A stretch of DNA of 64,000 nucleotides from Trogon surrucura (Eukaryota; Chordata; Aves; Trogoniformes; Trogonidae), in assembly GCA_020746105.1 (NCBI GenBank), contig CM036618.1:47770514-47834513 (forward strand). The letters run 5' to 3'. This document shows, in pieces, positions 23,441 through 37,870 of the stretch. The translations under genes and the position numbers were made by a program. Numbering within the stretch: position 1 is the first letter of the stretch; each line of letters opens with the position of its first letter. The notes under the pieces are model-generated. The model was not told the DNA's origin. It was given only the letters and a program-made list of their open reading frames with translations, and did not search any database.

Positions 23441-26400
23441 TATTAGAATATATTTTCTTACATCTTCTAAAATTAACAGTCAGATATTTTATCATTTGTC
23501 CTTTTGTTTCCCTAGTTTTCAAATTGTAGTCACTGATATAAAATCCCACTCTTCATTTGCTATATGCTACTTTTTATTATTTTTAATATCTGTTTTTTAT
23601 AATGCTTTAAGCCAGTACAATCATTATATTTTCTTATTTACAGATTTCTGAAATATGTAATGTAATAATTTTAGTTGGAATTCACATTTCTCTATCCATA
23701 AAATTAGTTGATTTAACTCATTATTTACTTGTAGTCTTGTGAAATTGTTTTTTTTTTCTAAGCACCAGACATATATAAATCCTTTTACTGTCTTATTCCA
23801 CTTGTACATAGCAAATCTATTCAAAACAAGAGCACTTGCTACAGAGTAATTTTAGTTCTGTCATCATAACTAAATGAATTTGGAATGTCTCTTCCATGGG
23901 GGAAAATATTCCTAAGTTAGGAGACTGACACATATGCCATAAATTCTGATTAAATTAATTGTTTCGGGAGGGTGAAACATCTGGCATGTTATCAACTCTG
24001 TTTTGGTCACAAATCCAGAACAGCACCATACCAACTACTATGAAGGAAATTAACTCTATCCCAGCCAAGAGCAATACAGTAACTTAGTAACAGCTAACAC
24101 TGTTTTGATAGAGTGCTCCTTCAGTTCCTTCTTTGCTTCCTCTATCCTTTTAAAATAAGTTGTATCTTATTCTTCAGGTTATGCAATTCATTTCACAAGC
24201 GTGCTGCAATACCAATTTTATTAAGTTTGGACATGTAAACAAACAATTATGATTCATCTTATTTATTACTCAAGTCCCTAGCTCAGTATCTTTGTAGTTT
24301 TTTTAAAACACAACTTGATTTAATTCTAAGTGTCTTGGTCTCTATATTTGTTAATAGCTTAACACCCTAGCAACTAGGCTAGCAGGCTTTATCGGAGAAG
24401 GAAGATGACTACTAAGCATTATACATACCATTATTGATATAAACAAGAAATGTAGGGGACAGCAGTATTTTTCATCCACATACACAAAAAGCATCTGGGA
24501 AATAATTGCACATTTGGGGTTTTTTTATGTCACAGTCTATAGTCCTTATTGTAGAAGATTGCCTCTCCTGCCTCTGAAGTGGTAGCTAGGGGGAAAAAAA
24601 AACAAACCACCAACTTGCTAGAGGTTATAAATAAGTTTATAATTAATATGAATCATTTTTCAAATGTATTTCAAGTTGCCTCTTATTTTATATTAAAGAA
24701 TTATTGATGTAATAAAAAGAGAAATCTTGATATGTGGCGGTTTTATGTGGCAGTCTTGATGGCAAAATTGACTGCACCTCTTTCTGCAAGAGGTGTTCAG
24801 CAAGCTATCAAACAATATTATAGGTTTTCTCTATATATAATATGTATTTTAAAATGGCAAAAGCAGTCAAACAGCCAATGAGAGAAATTTTAGTTAACCC
24901 ATGTGGAGGCATTCAGGGCTGGAGAGACTTGAGGCAGAACTGAGGTTGCTTATTCCAGTATATCTAAAAAGGTCGATTGTTCTGTCACGTCTAATCATAT
25001 CAGCTATGATGAGTCCTCAAAAAGAACAGTACTGCTGTAGATTATTGTAGATGCATGCAGTACTATCATGTTGTATATACCATCCAAAAGGGTTGTCCAG
25101 AGTTGTTTCAGGTCTGGGAAAAAAAAATCTTCCAGGCTCTCTTGACTTCTGCTGCTTCTGTGGTACCACCCAGTAACCAAACCCTCAGGTAGCAGTGGCA
25201 GTCTTACAGAACTGGGAAAGGAATGTGGGGAGAGAGGCAGAGAGGGTCATTTCCTAACTTCTTCCATCCTTCTGAGGTAATTAATGTTGCAGAACTCTGG
25301 AGGAACTACTTAATATGAGAATGGCTTTACCTAGAGAAGATGAATTTTACAGAGAAAGACATCTTCATAACCATAAATATATATATATTCCAATATATAC
25401 CAGAGCTTGCACTTTTAAGCAGTGACTACATACTCTTGACACAGCTTAAGGGAAGAATGAGGAAATTCACTTGTTACCTCATGGTCAGGAATTATGTATC
25501 AGCTCATTATTTATAGTGATAAAATTATTAGCAAGAAGAACAATGAAAATCATTTCCAGTTTGTTGATATATGTACATTATCTCTAAGTCAGGGGAACCT
25601 TAGGATATAAATTAGCTGCTAATGGAGTTCTAACGATTGTGAAAGTAATAGAGTTCTACTACTAAGTGAAAAAATTCATTTAAATACAGTGAAATTAGCA
25701 ACTGTGTGTTATGTGAACAATGTATTATACAGTTGAAAGTGGTTTGTACTCTGTTGTTTAGGCTTAAACTTGGTATTGGAAGTAATGCTTTTCTTAGATA
25801 AGAGAATGTAACTTTCTGGTTCAGAATTTTAGCAAAATGGATAAAAAAGACAAGACAATTTATTTCACTTTCCGAAGTGACAGACATACAGTACCTTCTC
25901 TTTAGATGTCTGAAGATATGTGCTGTATATCTGGGAGCAATGTACCTTTGGCTTCTCATCATAAATGATCTTATACCAGTGACCAGATGATCTGCTTTTA
26001 TAAGAAGTTATTTCAAGTCAGTGATCCTCCTTGTCAGCTAAAGACTTGAGTGTCTTCTTTTATCAATCCATCAACTTTAAAAGCTTTTCTTGCCTCATCA
26101 ATTATTCTCAGTTCATATTTGGCTTGGTTTATCTATGATGGACATAAACTCCATTTGAAGACTTGAAGGCTACCTAAAATTCAAGTTAGTGCTACAGATG
26201 TATTTTCCATGGTATTTCTGCTCCTTTTGCTATAATTTAAATATTGCAAACTTATTTTTCTGTTCTAAATCCATTTTCTGATTTAAATATTTCTATGCAC
26301 TTGCCCAAGGCAAACCTGTCTTCCTTCCTTAGTTAGAAACACTTCTTCGAAGTGAAGTCAGTAGCAACAAAAACTATCTAATATTTCATCATCTTTTATT

Positions 26401-29400
26401 TTTACGTTTTGGAAGTAAATCTTATTCTTTATTTAATAAATACCGGGATTAAAATTTGTTGGGATTTTTCTTTTTGCTTTTGTTAAACATGAAAATCTTA
26501 ACAGAAATTTTGGACTCTCAGTAGACTTGCATGAGCAAGTGGTGGTTCTGAATGAAATCTAATGCATTCTCTCCATCCTCAGCCCCGAGGTCCCTGTCCT
26601 TTTGATAGTCTACATAATAAAAATGCAGCACATAGGAGAAACTGTTTGAGATCAACATCCTTCATGTCACAGAAAACTAGAGACACTGCAAAGAAAGTAG
26701 GTGAATGGTTTGCCAAAAATACTTTATGAAAACTCATTCTGAATAATTCACTTCTGCTTTCATATGATCCATCATGTATTTCAGTCACTATATAGTTCAA
26801 TAATCAATAACAACTTGTTACAGGAAGATTTTTTTTTTAACCTTTTTTCATGTGAAAGTTGCCTACATTTACCAGTCTTAGATTTTCATGCTTTAAAATT
26901 CAAGATGTAAGTACTTACTTTAGCAAGGGAATTTCAAGCAGAGAAGGTTGTAAAAGATCTACCCTGTGAAAAATTTTGAAGCCTAAAAATCCTATTCTAC
27001 ACCAGCATGAGGTCAAGGTTTTTGGGGAGAGACAAATGAGGTTAGTCAAGGCATTCACTTGTAACAGAGAATCTCATTTCCTTCTGTTGCTGTCTGAGAT
27101 CCTGAGAGCCTGAAGTTGCTAAGTGTGTCTGTCCACCAGACTATTGATGTGGGGCAAGGTCACTTTCTCTTCACTGTTAAAAAAATTCGCTCAAAAACTC
27201 TATTAAAAAAAAATTAACTATGGACCAGTTTATCTAATGATTATTTTTCTGAGTGAAAATCTTTTTGAAAATGTTTCAGCTTAGTTGTGTAAACTGACTC
27301 ATGTAAAATCATTTCTCAGTCAGCTCCAACTCTGATGTTATTATAGCTGCAAAGTATTATTTATTAATTATTTTGCTTCCTCCCATCTGTTTGTCTTCTC
27401 CAGAATTATTTCTATTTTATAAGCAGTAAGGCAAAACCTGTTCTTAAGGCATCTAGTTGCACAATAAAATGTTTCCACAGTTAATAGAAGAGTTAAGAAA
27501 ACAAAAGCCCAACAAGAGTTTAAAAGACGAGAGAAATCTGGGAGATTGTTTCATCCAGTTGGAATGAAATTTAGCGCACTTCTTCCTTGGAAGGGAAATT
27601 ATCATTTGCAATCTAAAACAGCAGTAAAGATGTTATTTTATTCATTTCAGTTTTATGGGTATATATATCTGTTTTCTGAAGACTAACAACAAATAAATGT
27701 TTAAAGTATGTTCTCTATCTATTATGCTGCAATACAAAGGAATTGTACTTCAAGTCTTATATGTGTCATAAAAATTTGGTTATACAAGCTGCTTTGACAT
27801 GAGTGATGCTTGTGTATTAAGCCCTACGTATGCATTTGGTGCATTTTAGATCAAACACATTTCTTTCTGGTATGATCAAGCAGATCCTATGGTTTAAGGC
27901 ATCATCTTTAAAATGATTAAGAAGGTAATTGAATGAAGATTCAACATTTCCAATACTCAGGTAGAGATCAGTAAGGTTTGACTGGAAAGCTCACAGTTGC
28001 AAAACACACACTTTAAAAATAAGGCAATAGTGTTCCCTCTGAACAAATATTTTCTTGCCACCTGGGTCTTTGTAGGTGAGATGAAAGGAATTCATTAAAA
28101 TCTTCTATAGCTCTTTTGGAGACAAGATTATCTCCAACCTTGTGGTTGCTCTCAGGTTTTGTGGAGGCTGACTTGGCAAATATTTTAAGCAGAATACTTG
28201 CTATATTATTTTAAGGATTAGTATTATCATTTCTAAGACTTAGCTCCTTGCTAATAAATCCATTGCCCCAGGAATTCTCTTGTGTCTCCAGGAAAGTTTC
28301 CACGTTCTCCAATAAAGCCTACAGCTGTTTGAAGATAGAAGGTGTCTCAGAACAATAGCCTTTATCCTTAAAATACTAGTCCCTTTATCTTATGTTTCAT
28401 TCTAATCCTTCAGGAATGGACTTTCTTTTCTAATCAAATCATGGTAAAGTACGGTAAATAAAATCGTAGGAGCTGGTGCATAAAGCCAAAGCTAAAAACT
28501 GTGCGTCATCTTAGTTACGAAAGAATTATTTGTAAATACATGGTAATATTTTAAAAACTGTTATGTCTTCTGAAAGGTATGCTTTTCTGCAGCATTTCAG
28601 AATTCTGATGAGATGATTACCTAGTCAAGCATACTAAACCATGTTCCGGAGCATCAGGAGAAATTACAGGTATGTTACAATTACACGTAACTGAGAGTTA
28701 CATTGAAAAATGCTTGTGGTCAAAAAAATATTATTTACCTGACATCATAATGGATTTAAAAAGTGTCTTTGTATGTTAGTCAACCATGCTACATTTGCTT
28801 TCTAGCTTGCTTGCCACAAAGAACATCATGGACTGAATCCTAACTGCAGCATCTATATTAGTGGCAAACGTGATCTAAATGTCTGAAAGATTAATGTGTT
28901 TTTTTTCCTGAACCTTCATAACCAATCAGAACTTTTTAGTTGGTTTAAAATGAGTAAAAAATAATTCGTTACCTGAATAAAAGGGATACAGAAATTATTG
29001 ATATGAAAGAAATAAGGACTCCTACAATGTTATTTATGTCATTGCTCTTCTGAGTGCCTTTTGAAATGGTTTGCTTTGATTTAAAATGCGTGTGTTGGGT
29101 TATAAAGCACCTCTGTACAAATAGAGCTGAGTGCATTGGGTAGTATATTATAAAACTTATTTCTCTATTTTGGGTTGTGAGACAACATTTGCATTCATTA
29201 TAGAAGCAAGGATTGAGCAGAATAAATTTAAAACCTATTAAATCAACTATATGCAATATGCATCTACTAATGATAATAAGATAAATAGCTAGTGAAATTT
29301 TGTTTATTTTATTTAAAAATTTTTTGCCTTACGGACCATTAATAATGTAATATCTGCAATCTTTCTGAACCATTCTATTTATTCTGTTTACAGAAGGCAG

Positions 29401-30754
29401 CCAATGGCATCCTACATGAGTTAGGATTTTGTGGTTACAGAATGAATTATGAGGCTATGAGGAGCACCTGAAGACCTCTCACAGTGATTCTCTTGTCTAA
29501 AATGTAATAGTGCAAAATCATTTGAATTTCTCTGTAACACTGAATGCTCTGGGGTTAGACATATTTTATGCGGAGAAAGAATATTTTTTTTGTGCAAAGA
29601 AACCACACCTCCTGGGTGAGGACTTGTAGATTCTAGGGAAAGGTAGATAGACCAAGCAAATCTTCTATAAAAGTTTAGTAGGTAAGTTTCTGGCAAATAT
29701 GGGAAGAAGGGTGGAGGATACACAAACTGGAGAGCAGAAATATTCTTGTGAATGGTTTCAAATCAACTGACCTACATTTCTGTTCTGCATACTGATGTGG
29801 AAGGGAGAAGGAATGTTAGGCATGAATCTAAAAGAATTAATGGATTTCGGGTTACTTTTGTGGTCACCTAAAGGCACTTGAACATGGCTGAAGATTTGCG
29901 TTAGCACAGTGTCTACTAAGTGTACGTTTGCATTCACATAATAGTGCTAATTATTAATAATCCGTTACCTATTCTTTACACTTGTAACTTTTTTGTTACA
30001 CTAAATTTTCAAAGTAACTCATTTGTAGATTAATGAGCTTTTATAGAAACTCGTTCTTTTTATCTTTTTTTCTTTTTTGGTTTTGGAATCCTAGTTCTGC
30101 TATCTCTAATCTTTTAGTGTTATAAAGGTGTACCTCCACAAAAAAGAACAGAGATCTGTTTTGAGGTTCTGTGTTTCTTCAACACTGATAAGAACAGCTC
30201 CTTTGTCTTTCCTGATTGACTAAAATTTCTGTTGTTTTAATATTACTTTTTTATCCTTTCTGTGATTTAGCAGATTTCACATAGTAACTGCAAGAAACAT
30301 GAGCATCTGTGATTATTGCCTATTACATTATATGGCAATAGAACAATCTCTGCAGAGTGATTTTCTATTTCATTTGCAAAAAAAAAAAACAAACCCAAAA
30401 AACCTGTTATATAGTAGCTTAATATTTTTTTCATTCTTTACAGAGATGTTTTTTCCCAGCTCATCTTTTTTTTCTGGTCAGCATTGGGTCTTGTCAGCAG
30501 CCTCATTTAAATCATTTAACTTTTTTTCACTTGCTTGTGAAAATTTTTGAGTTCACTTTGATTCACTTCTTATGATGCTTTCTGTATTGTTTTTTCATTA
30601 TTCACTTTGCATGGAATCATGTAAGATGTGGATATTTAGCAATTCGGTTCACAAGGTACTGTCACATAAATAATGTATTTCTAGACTTCTGCACATGCCT
30701 ATTAACCTGACTGACCTCAAACCCCTTTCCAATCTGTAAGAAGTTTCCTTCTAT
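23441..30754. other. Long AT-rich non-coding tract
   Basis: About 7.3 kb with no recognisable element. It contains a short AT dinucleotide run near 25376-25390 and several A/T homopolymers. Chance frames up to 110 aa (25630-25962, minus) lack protein-like features. Confidence 0.55.
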
Positions 30755-31015
30755 AGCAATACTTCGCGTCTGATCCAGTCTTTTTATCCGGTAGCCCATT
30801 TTAACCCTTATTCTTTACCTCAACCACTAATCTCTAGTTTGGAACCTTGTCAAATATTTCTGAAAATCTGAGTATATTACATCCACTGAATTCCCCTTAT
30901 CTCTTAGAGCAGCAATATCTTCAAAGAACTCCAACAAGCTAGATAAGCACGGCAGTTCCCTGCCAGAGTCCTTGCTAGTTATCCTTAATCAAACTATGCT
31001 TCTCTGGGTGTTCTC
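30755..31015 (-). mobile_element. Ancient CR1/L3-clade LINE fragment (RT domain)
   Basis: Read on the minus strand, interrupted frames spell the finger/palm region of a LINE reverse transcriptase: a LLEFFEDI block followed by VDVIYSDF and, after a frameshift, FDKVP (motif A, usually [16 protein letters not shown]). The nucleotide sequence differs clearly from the younger CR1 copy at 44572 in the same region, so this is an older lineage (L3 or early CR1). No 3' UTR or tail is present and the ends are vague. Confidence 0.6.
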
Positions 31016-31714
31016 CCTACTGCAAAGGCCTGTGTGAAATAGTTTAAATGATTTTCTTTGTGAGCTTCTATCTACAGTTTGCTGTTAAGCCCTTCTGATT
31101 ACTTCAAATTTAAATTTACAGTTTTCTTTGGCTTTAGCTAATGCTGTTTTCCTTCTAACTGGCACATATGCTATGCCAATATTTTTTGCTCATGTTTTAA
31201 ATATTGTGAATAGATGATTATGGCTTGATGTGTATCTGGTCTAACCAGATGTTACGATGAGCTGTGGTTACCACTTAAAGAGAAACTTGCAAAGTAGTTC
31301 TGCCGTCTGCTAAGCATATGAGTTACTGCTTTAAATAATTCTAAAGAAAATCTATTATGTTGGCCAAGAAATTTTAGTCAAAGTTTGTGTTCATTTTTGC
31401 TCAGTTTTGGACTCTCCTAAATTCACACTGATGTCATGAATGTTTGAAAAGCATTTCACATTTTTGTGAGAGATAACTCTTCTTCTTTTTCAGCATATGT
31501 TTATAAAAACCCAAGACTCCAGTTACCATGATCTTTAACTTTTGCCTCATATTCCTGCATATACTGTCCTGAAAACTCTAATAATCAAGAGTAAAAATCA
31601 TCCATATATTTCCTTATTTTCAAGTATCTATTCCGTGTACTGTTATGTAAATGTATATGGCCCCACTGGTAGATATATATCTATGTGATAAGAAATATGA
31701 CAATAAATATTTGT
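31016..31714. other. AT-rich non-coding DNA
   Basis: No feature is recognised between the ancient LINE fragment and the next CR1. Confidence 0.5.
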
Positions 31715-32102
31715 GAGTGGCCTGCTCAGAGTCCCATCCAGCCTGGCCTTAAAAACTTCCAGGGATGGGGCTTCCACCATTTCTCTGGGCAACCTGTTCC
31801 AGTGTCTCACCACTTTCATGGTGAAGAACTTCTTCCTAATGTCCAAGCTGAACCAATCCGTCAATCCATTCCCTCTAGTCCTATCACTATCGAACATCCT
31901 AAAAAGCCCCTCACCAGCTTTCTTGTAGGCCCTCTTAAGATACTGGAAGGCCACAATAAGGTCTCCTCGGAGCCTTCTTTTTTTGCAGACTGAACAGCCC
32001 CAACTCTCTCAGTCTGTCTTCATAGGAGAGGGGCTCCAGCCCTCTGATCATCCTCATGGCCCTTCTCTGGACACGCTCCAGCACATCCATATCTTTCTTT
32101 TA
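31715..32102 (-). mobile_element. CR1 LINE fragment lacking its 3' UTR
   Basis: The minus strand encodes the ORF2 C-terminal region ([45 protein letters not shown]) plus sequence upstream of it to about 32102. The copy breaks off at about 31715, inside the last codons of ORF2, with no 3' UTR or octamer tail. Loss of the 3' end is unusual for a LINE and suggests a later deletion. Confidence 0.88.
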
Positions 32103-35100
32103 GTCTCTGAAGTCTTTTTACAACATCAGTCTGTGAGTGCTGGTTTTGAGTCGGATTATTTTCTTTATTTCAATCTGACATTTTTTTACTGAAAAGTAAA
32201 ATCACTAAACAGAATTGATTCTGTTTAGCTCAAACCAGGACAACCTTCTTGAGGAGTCAGTGAGCCACATATTAAACACTGTTTCTGTATGAGAGATCAG
32301 AAATACCTTGCAGGCTTTTATTCAGCAATACCTGTCAGACATCAGAAATTAATGGCTTAAGAGATTCATCCCCTCCTCAGAGCAGTTTGAGGTACCAGAA
32401 GATGTGTGTGATGGGTAATATCATTTTCCTGTCCTCCTGATGCACTAGGCCTCCACTGCTGACTGCGTTAGGGTGAGGTTGTCGATGCAATCCCACTGAC
32501 GACATTTTTGTTCTCACAGGACCATCTCATATTGGCTTTCTTTTGTAACTAACCTACCTTTCTGCAAGATTGTTAGTCACAGTTTTGTAGTAGACTAGCA
32601 TTAAATAAAGCTTAGATAATTAAATAATGGAAGTGGCAAGTACTTAATCCTTCCTTCCATCTGTCTGCCTTTCCTTCCTTCTGCCTGTCCTTCCTTCCTT
32701 TGTTCCGTATGGTCTCTCTGAAAGTCCTCTGCTTAAGCAGTTGCCAGAGACTTCCGTAGGCCGATCACTTGAGCCCTTACAGCTGAAGTAAGTATATTAT
32801 GGGCCTGTTTCTCAAACGATGTGTGCAACTTTTAACAAGCCTATAGCTCTGAAGCATTTACTTTTCTGCCACTCCACAGGGGCAAAGTCTCCCATGCACA
32901 AAAGAGCCACATAAGCTGTCTGTCTGAAATGGAAGATTTCCTTGTCCTCCTGCCACTTTCTGAGCTGCAGTGACTGAATCTGTCTACAGCTGTTTGATGG
33001 GGTTTTTTTTTTTGCATCTGACATGCTTTATTGTTGCTCTTGATTGAGATAACACTAAGTGCTTCCGCTACCAGGAGAAGCCTGGAAATCAAAAAGTGGG
33101 GTGCAATTTCTTTTGCTTAAAGCGATGCCTAAATTGCTATTTGCTTTCAGCAGTGCTTAGCTGATGATTTGATAGTGGGAATAGTTTTTTTTATGATTCT
33201 CACTCACCACTCTTATAGCTAAAAATTTTGCAGCATATAATAATTGCTCTGACTTTGGAAACTGGTTACCAGGAATGATTTGTGTTTGCAGCTCTGTGAT
33301 GGACCTATAAGAAATGATTTAACAGAAAATTGCCCTGACAATTGAGGATATACTGGCTATGACAAAGTTATAGATAACTTTTTAAGAAAAAAAAAATTCC
33401 TTATTTTGATGAGGTTGTAAGAGTATGACTATCATTCATTTGAATTGAATGACAAGAAAATATTTTAAGTATAATAATTAGGAGAGAATACTGAGGTTTG
33501 AAGAACAAATCTTTAAAATTACCTATTCAATTTTCTTGTAATTTTCTCTGTAACTCATGTTTATTACTGTTAACTTTTACCATAAGGAAGGCATCCATTT
33601 CTTGTAACAGAGGCTTGCCACCTCTTGAATGTGTTACTGGTTTGTTCTTCTCGTGCCTCAAGCTGGATGCATTAGCTCCTTATCATGTGCCTTAGCTCTA
33701 TGCACTGCTGACTTCAGCTGAAAAAGTTTGGGCTGCCTCAGAGCTGTCTGCTTGGAGCATAGGCAGGACCTGACAAAGCTAGATAGGGTTGTCCACATGG
33801 TTTCTCAGTATATAAGCAGGGGAAATTCATACATTGCTAGTGCTTTGTAGATGTATCATCTGACTGAGAAGCAGGACTGAGCACTGGGAGAATCAATTTG
33901 CAGTGTAATATTGGTGCTGTGTGAGCGTATTCTGTCATGGAGAAATATACTTCCTAAACTGTTGTGTATTCTCTGGCGTTGCCTTCGGTGGTTATAACTA
34001 AAAATTAGCAATGTAGCCTGCAGTGAAGATTTCTGAATAATCAGCTGTTAAAGGTGCTCTATAGCATTTAGTTCTCAACATAGGCTGGCAGCCATTAGAG
34101 TCTAGCACCTTCTGTTAAAGAGTATCTGTATCTGAAATCTGTCCAGATTTTGTACAAAGAAATCCTTTATAATAATTGTGCAGTTGATAGCAGGTTTTAA
34201 TTCTTGTGAATTAAAGTTGAGTCAATTAAAGTTTTGACAAACACCAAAAATTTAGGATAATTTCTGAAAATAAAGGTATCGGGTTTTATTTATACCATAA
34301 AAATATGCTTAAGAGAAAATGATATTGCAAGATTGAGGATTATTTTGGAAAAATTCTCTCCTTAGTGTCACCCTCCATTAACTAGACCAGGCAGAGCAGG
34401 AGTCCATGGTGCTGTCTGTAGTATGTATCTCTGTCTAAAGGCTTCACTGTCCTCAGAGCACATGAACACTCTGTTAGATTCCTCCTCCTTCCAGCTAGTA
34501 AGCATTTTGCTCATCATTTTGAAAGCATTTTTACTGAAAAGAGTGAGGATAGGATGACCTCCAAAGAGGAGATTTCATAGTACATTCACTTTCATAAACT
34601 ATCTACCTTCCTTAAGCTAGCACTTAAAGAGAGACAAGGTCTACGTCATGCTGAGAATGCTTATTCCATGAAATTCATGGAACAGTAAATGCCTACATGG
34701 CTTAAAGAGAATTACTCTTACAAAAAAAAAAAAGTTTCTAATTTGATCAATGCAGCAGAACATAATTATATTACCTTCTCATTATACACACTGACTTTGT
34801 GACGTGTTTTATGTTATTTTCCTTCTTGTTATTCTGGCTGTACCACCACTCTGCATCCTGACTGTCTCTGAACTGGATAGCAAATGGATATTCCTCCTCC
34901 AACCCTCAGCCGCTTTTTATTGTTGGTGTGGTTGTTTTAGCTTGGACCAATGTGCTGATCCAATTCAGCAAACTGTGGCTCCACAGATTAGTTTTATGTA
35001 CAAAAGCAAGTGAGCAGCAAAGATGTGGAAACAAGCATAGGGCAGAGAGAAGAGAGAGAAGAATACCTGCTTGAATTTCTACTGCTGCAGAGAGAAATGT

Positions 35101-36307
35101 CTGTGGACACACAGCCTCAGTTAAACATTTATGAGGAGATGTGTGTGGATATACCGTGCACATATCTAGGATCAATGCAATTTTTCTTTCTTTCATAGAG
35201 CGCTTGTCATCAATCTTCTGCAAGCAGTAAGTGAAAACAGAAGCTGTCATCTATGCCAAGGTATTTGCCTTACACCCTGCAGGCAGCAAATATCAGCTCA
35301 GTTCTCTTAAACACCAGGCCTTTCTGCTTTGCTTTTTGATAGCCAGAAGATTTGCTTTGTCCATCAGATGGTGCAGCATAGAGATGTGTTTGTTAGATTT
35401 TTTTTCCTTCCTCTCGTATTAAGGAACCAAAGAATGATTAAGAGGTTTTCTCTCAGAGAATATTCCTCTCATCCCAGCTGGGTGTAGTACCTGCTAGGCA
35501 TAGAAAGACAACTGTAGCTGGATAGCAGTCAGGAAAACTACATTCAGAACATGAAGATCTGATTTAACATAATATACAAAACAAAATACAATAGAGCTAC
35601 AGAAGAAAATGTCAGTGAAACATATGGTTTGACTCTGCAGTCTTTCAGAGACTAGAAGTTTAGCCTCAAGAATTACAGGCTCAGGCTTTCAATCTTCATT
35701 GCCTGAGATGAGTGCATGATATTAAGCATTTTGTTCTTCACATCTGGATGTAATGAGATGCATTGAGGAGAGTGTCATTCTTGATATTCTGCCATTGCTC
35801 TAAATTGCTTATTCCCTACCAGTTTGCATTACAAATGTGTTTCTTTGCCTAAGGTAACATTAAAAAAATATATATTCCTTTTTGTTAGAAAACTCTTCCT
35901 TAGTATGTGTGGTTTACAGACTTATGCTCCAAGTTATGAAATGAGTATGTAACAATCTTCATAGGTTACTGAGAAAATAATGTAGTTTGTGTCGTGTTTG
36001 CCAGATAAACATAAAAGGAGAGATTTTACAGAAGGGCTCTTATTTCTCTTCCGAGTTCTAACAGCCCTGAAAGAATCAAGACTTGATAAATCATAACAGC
36101 TATTTTTAGTCTCTTGTGTAACAATCTACTTTGTAGCTTTTAGAAACTTCTGGCTCATAAATCGCCTTAGCTATCTGCACTACCTTTTGTGGAGCTCTTA
36201 AAATCAGGTCAGTATGTACCTTTTAAAAGTATAGTAGATTTACTTCCTAACTGTTAATTTCTTTAAATTTATTTCCAGTTTTGAAGAGGTTTCAGTACAA
36301 ACTAAAA
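32103..36307. other. AT-rich non-coding DNA with a (CCTT)n-like tract
   Basis: An imperfect CCTT/TTCC tract lies at about 32648-32705. A-runs occur near 33387 and 34722. Nothing else is recognised in these 4.2 kb; frames up to 114 aa (34906-35250, minus) look like chance. Confidence 0.5.
32648..32705. repeat. Imperfect (CCTT)n microsatellite
   Basis: Runs of CCTTCCTTCC are interrupted by CTGTCTGCC and CTGCCTGT. Confidence 0.7.
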
Positions 36308-36353
36308 CTGGACTCGATGATCCTGAAGGTCTCTTCCAACCAAAACTGTTCTG
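36308..36353 (+). mobile_element. CR1 LINE 3' tip
   Basis: About 45 bp match the CR1 3' UTR: ACTGGACTCGATGATCCTGA, then GGTCTCTTCCAACCAAAACT and a decayed tail GTTCTGAA. It is either a very short 5'-truncated insertion or the rest of a decayed one. Confidence 0.75.
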
Positions 36354-37157
36354 AATAAAGTGTGAATATTAAGAAGCAGAGACTGAGATCCCAGTTTTAG
36401 ACTAATATGAATGTTACACTAAATGTAGAGTACAGAAGAAACATAGGCATTGATTGGGATTGAAAAGACAATCCATATTTTCCAGCATTCTGTCTCCCTA
36501 AATGTACAGTATAAGCTGCTGCAGAGATAAATGTAAGAAAGCTTCCAGTGGACGAGTTTTGAATAGATGTTCACACAGCAAGCCTGGGTGTCAAAATAGT
36601 GAACAAAATGCCGCATGGGAGTGTGCTGCTTTATTTCAAAAGAAATAAACATTTACTTTATTTTTGTCTGGTCTTGCACAGTATGTTGCCATTTTAACTG
36701 AGCTATCCATACTGACTTATGAAAAAAAAAATTAAATGCTTCTGAAATGATTGAAAGCTCTTGGACTTTCAGAAAAATGCTTGTATATCTAATTTTCATT
36801 GAAATTTATTAATGTTATCAAATAATTTAAAATTCTCTTCTGTCATTTCGATATTTGTGCTGGAAAATTATATACACAGGATCATTCAATGGTATTCAAC
36901 CTGGCTAGCACAGGACAACCTACATGCACACTACTACATGTTCACTTATTTTCCAAACCACACTGATAGTGTCTGAACTGTCTATATCTAACTGCTTTGT
37001 TAAATTCAAGATGATGTACAGAAATTGACTGAGAGGCTGATACTTGGTCTGGGTTAAAACTGAGTTAGTGACCATTTTAATCATTTTACAGATTAGATTA
37101 TTTTGTTCCAGTGCCTGGGAATGTTCCATGGCACTGCTTATTTTACTAGCACTGGTA
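36354..37157. other. AT-rich non-coding DNA
   Basis: No feature is recognised. Confidence 0.5.
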
Positions 37158-37870
37158 TCACAGAATCATAGAATAGTTTGTGTTAGAAGAGACCTTAAAA
37201 CCATCTAATTTCATGCCCCTGCCATGAGCAGGGACACTTCCCACTAGACCAGGTTGCTCAAAGTCCCATCCAACCTGGCCTTGAACACTGACAGGGAGGG
37301 GGTATCCACAACTTCTCTGGGCAACCTGTTCCAGTGTCTCAAAACCCTCACAGAAGATAATTTCTTCCTAATGTGTAATCTAAATCTTTCAGTTTAAACC
37401 CGTTACCACTCATCCTATCACTACACTCTTTGATAAAGAGTTCTTCCCCTTCTTTCCCGTAGGCCCCCTTCAGGTACTGGAAGGTCACTATAAGGTCTTC
37501 GCAGAGCCTTTTCTTCTCTGGGATGAACAGCCCCAAATCTTTCATCTCGCCCGTATATGGGAAGTACTTCAAGCCCCTGATCATCTTCGTGATCCTCCTC
37601 TGGACCAGCTCCAACATGTCCATGTTCTTTTTATGCTGGTGGCCTCAGAGCTGAACACAGTACTACGTGCGGGGTCTCACCAGAGCTGAGTAGAGGGGCA
37701 GGATCACCTCGCTTGACCTTCTGGACACTCTTCTCTTGATGCAGCCCAGGATGCGGTTGGATTTCTGGACTGTAGGTGCCAATTGCTGGCTCATATTCAG
37801 TTTTTCGTCTACCACCATGCCCAAGTCCTCTGCAGGGCTGCTCCCTATAGCCTAAATTGTCTCGTATTAC
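37158..37870 (-). mobile_element. CR1 LINE, 5'-truncated, about 0.7 kb
   Basis: The minus strand has the CR1 tail (CTATGATTCTGTGAT) at 37158, the 3' UTR, and the ORF2 C-terminal third. That third includes LELVQRRITKMIRGLKYFPY, the GLFIPEKKRLCEDLIVTFQY block and, upstream in another frame, the region that precedes it in CR1. Several frameshifts and stops are present. It ends at about 37870 on the 5' side. Confidence 0.9.
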
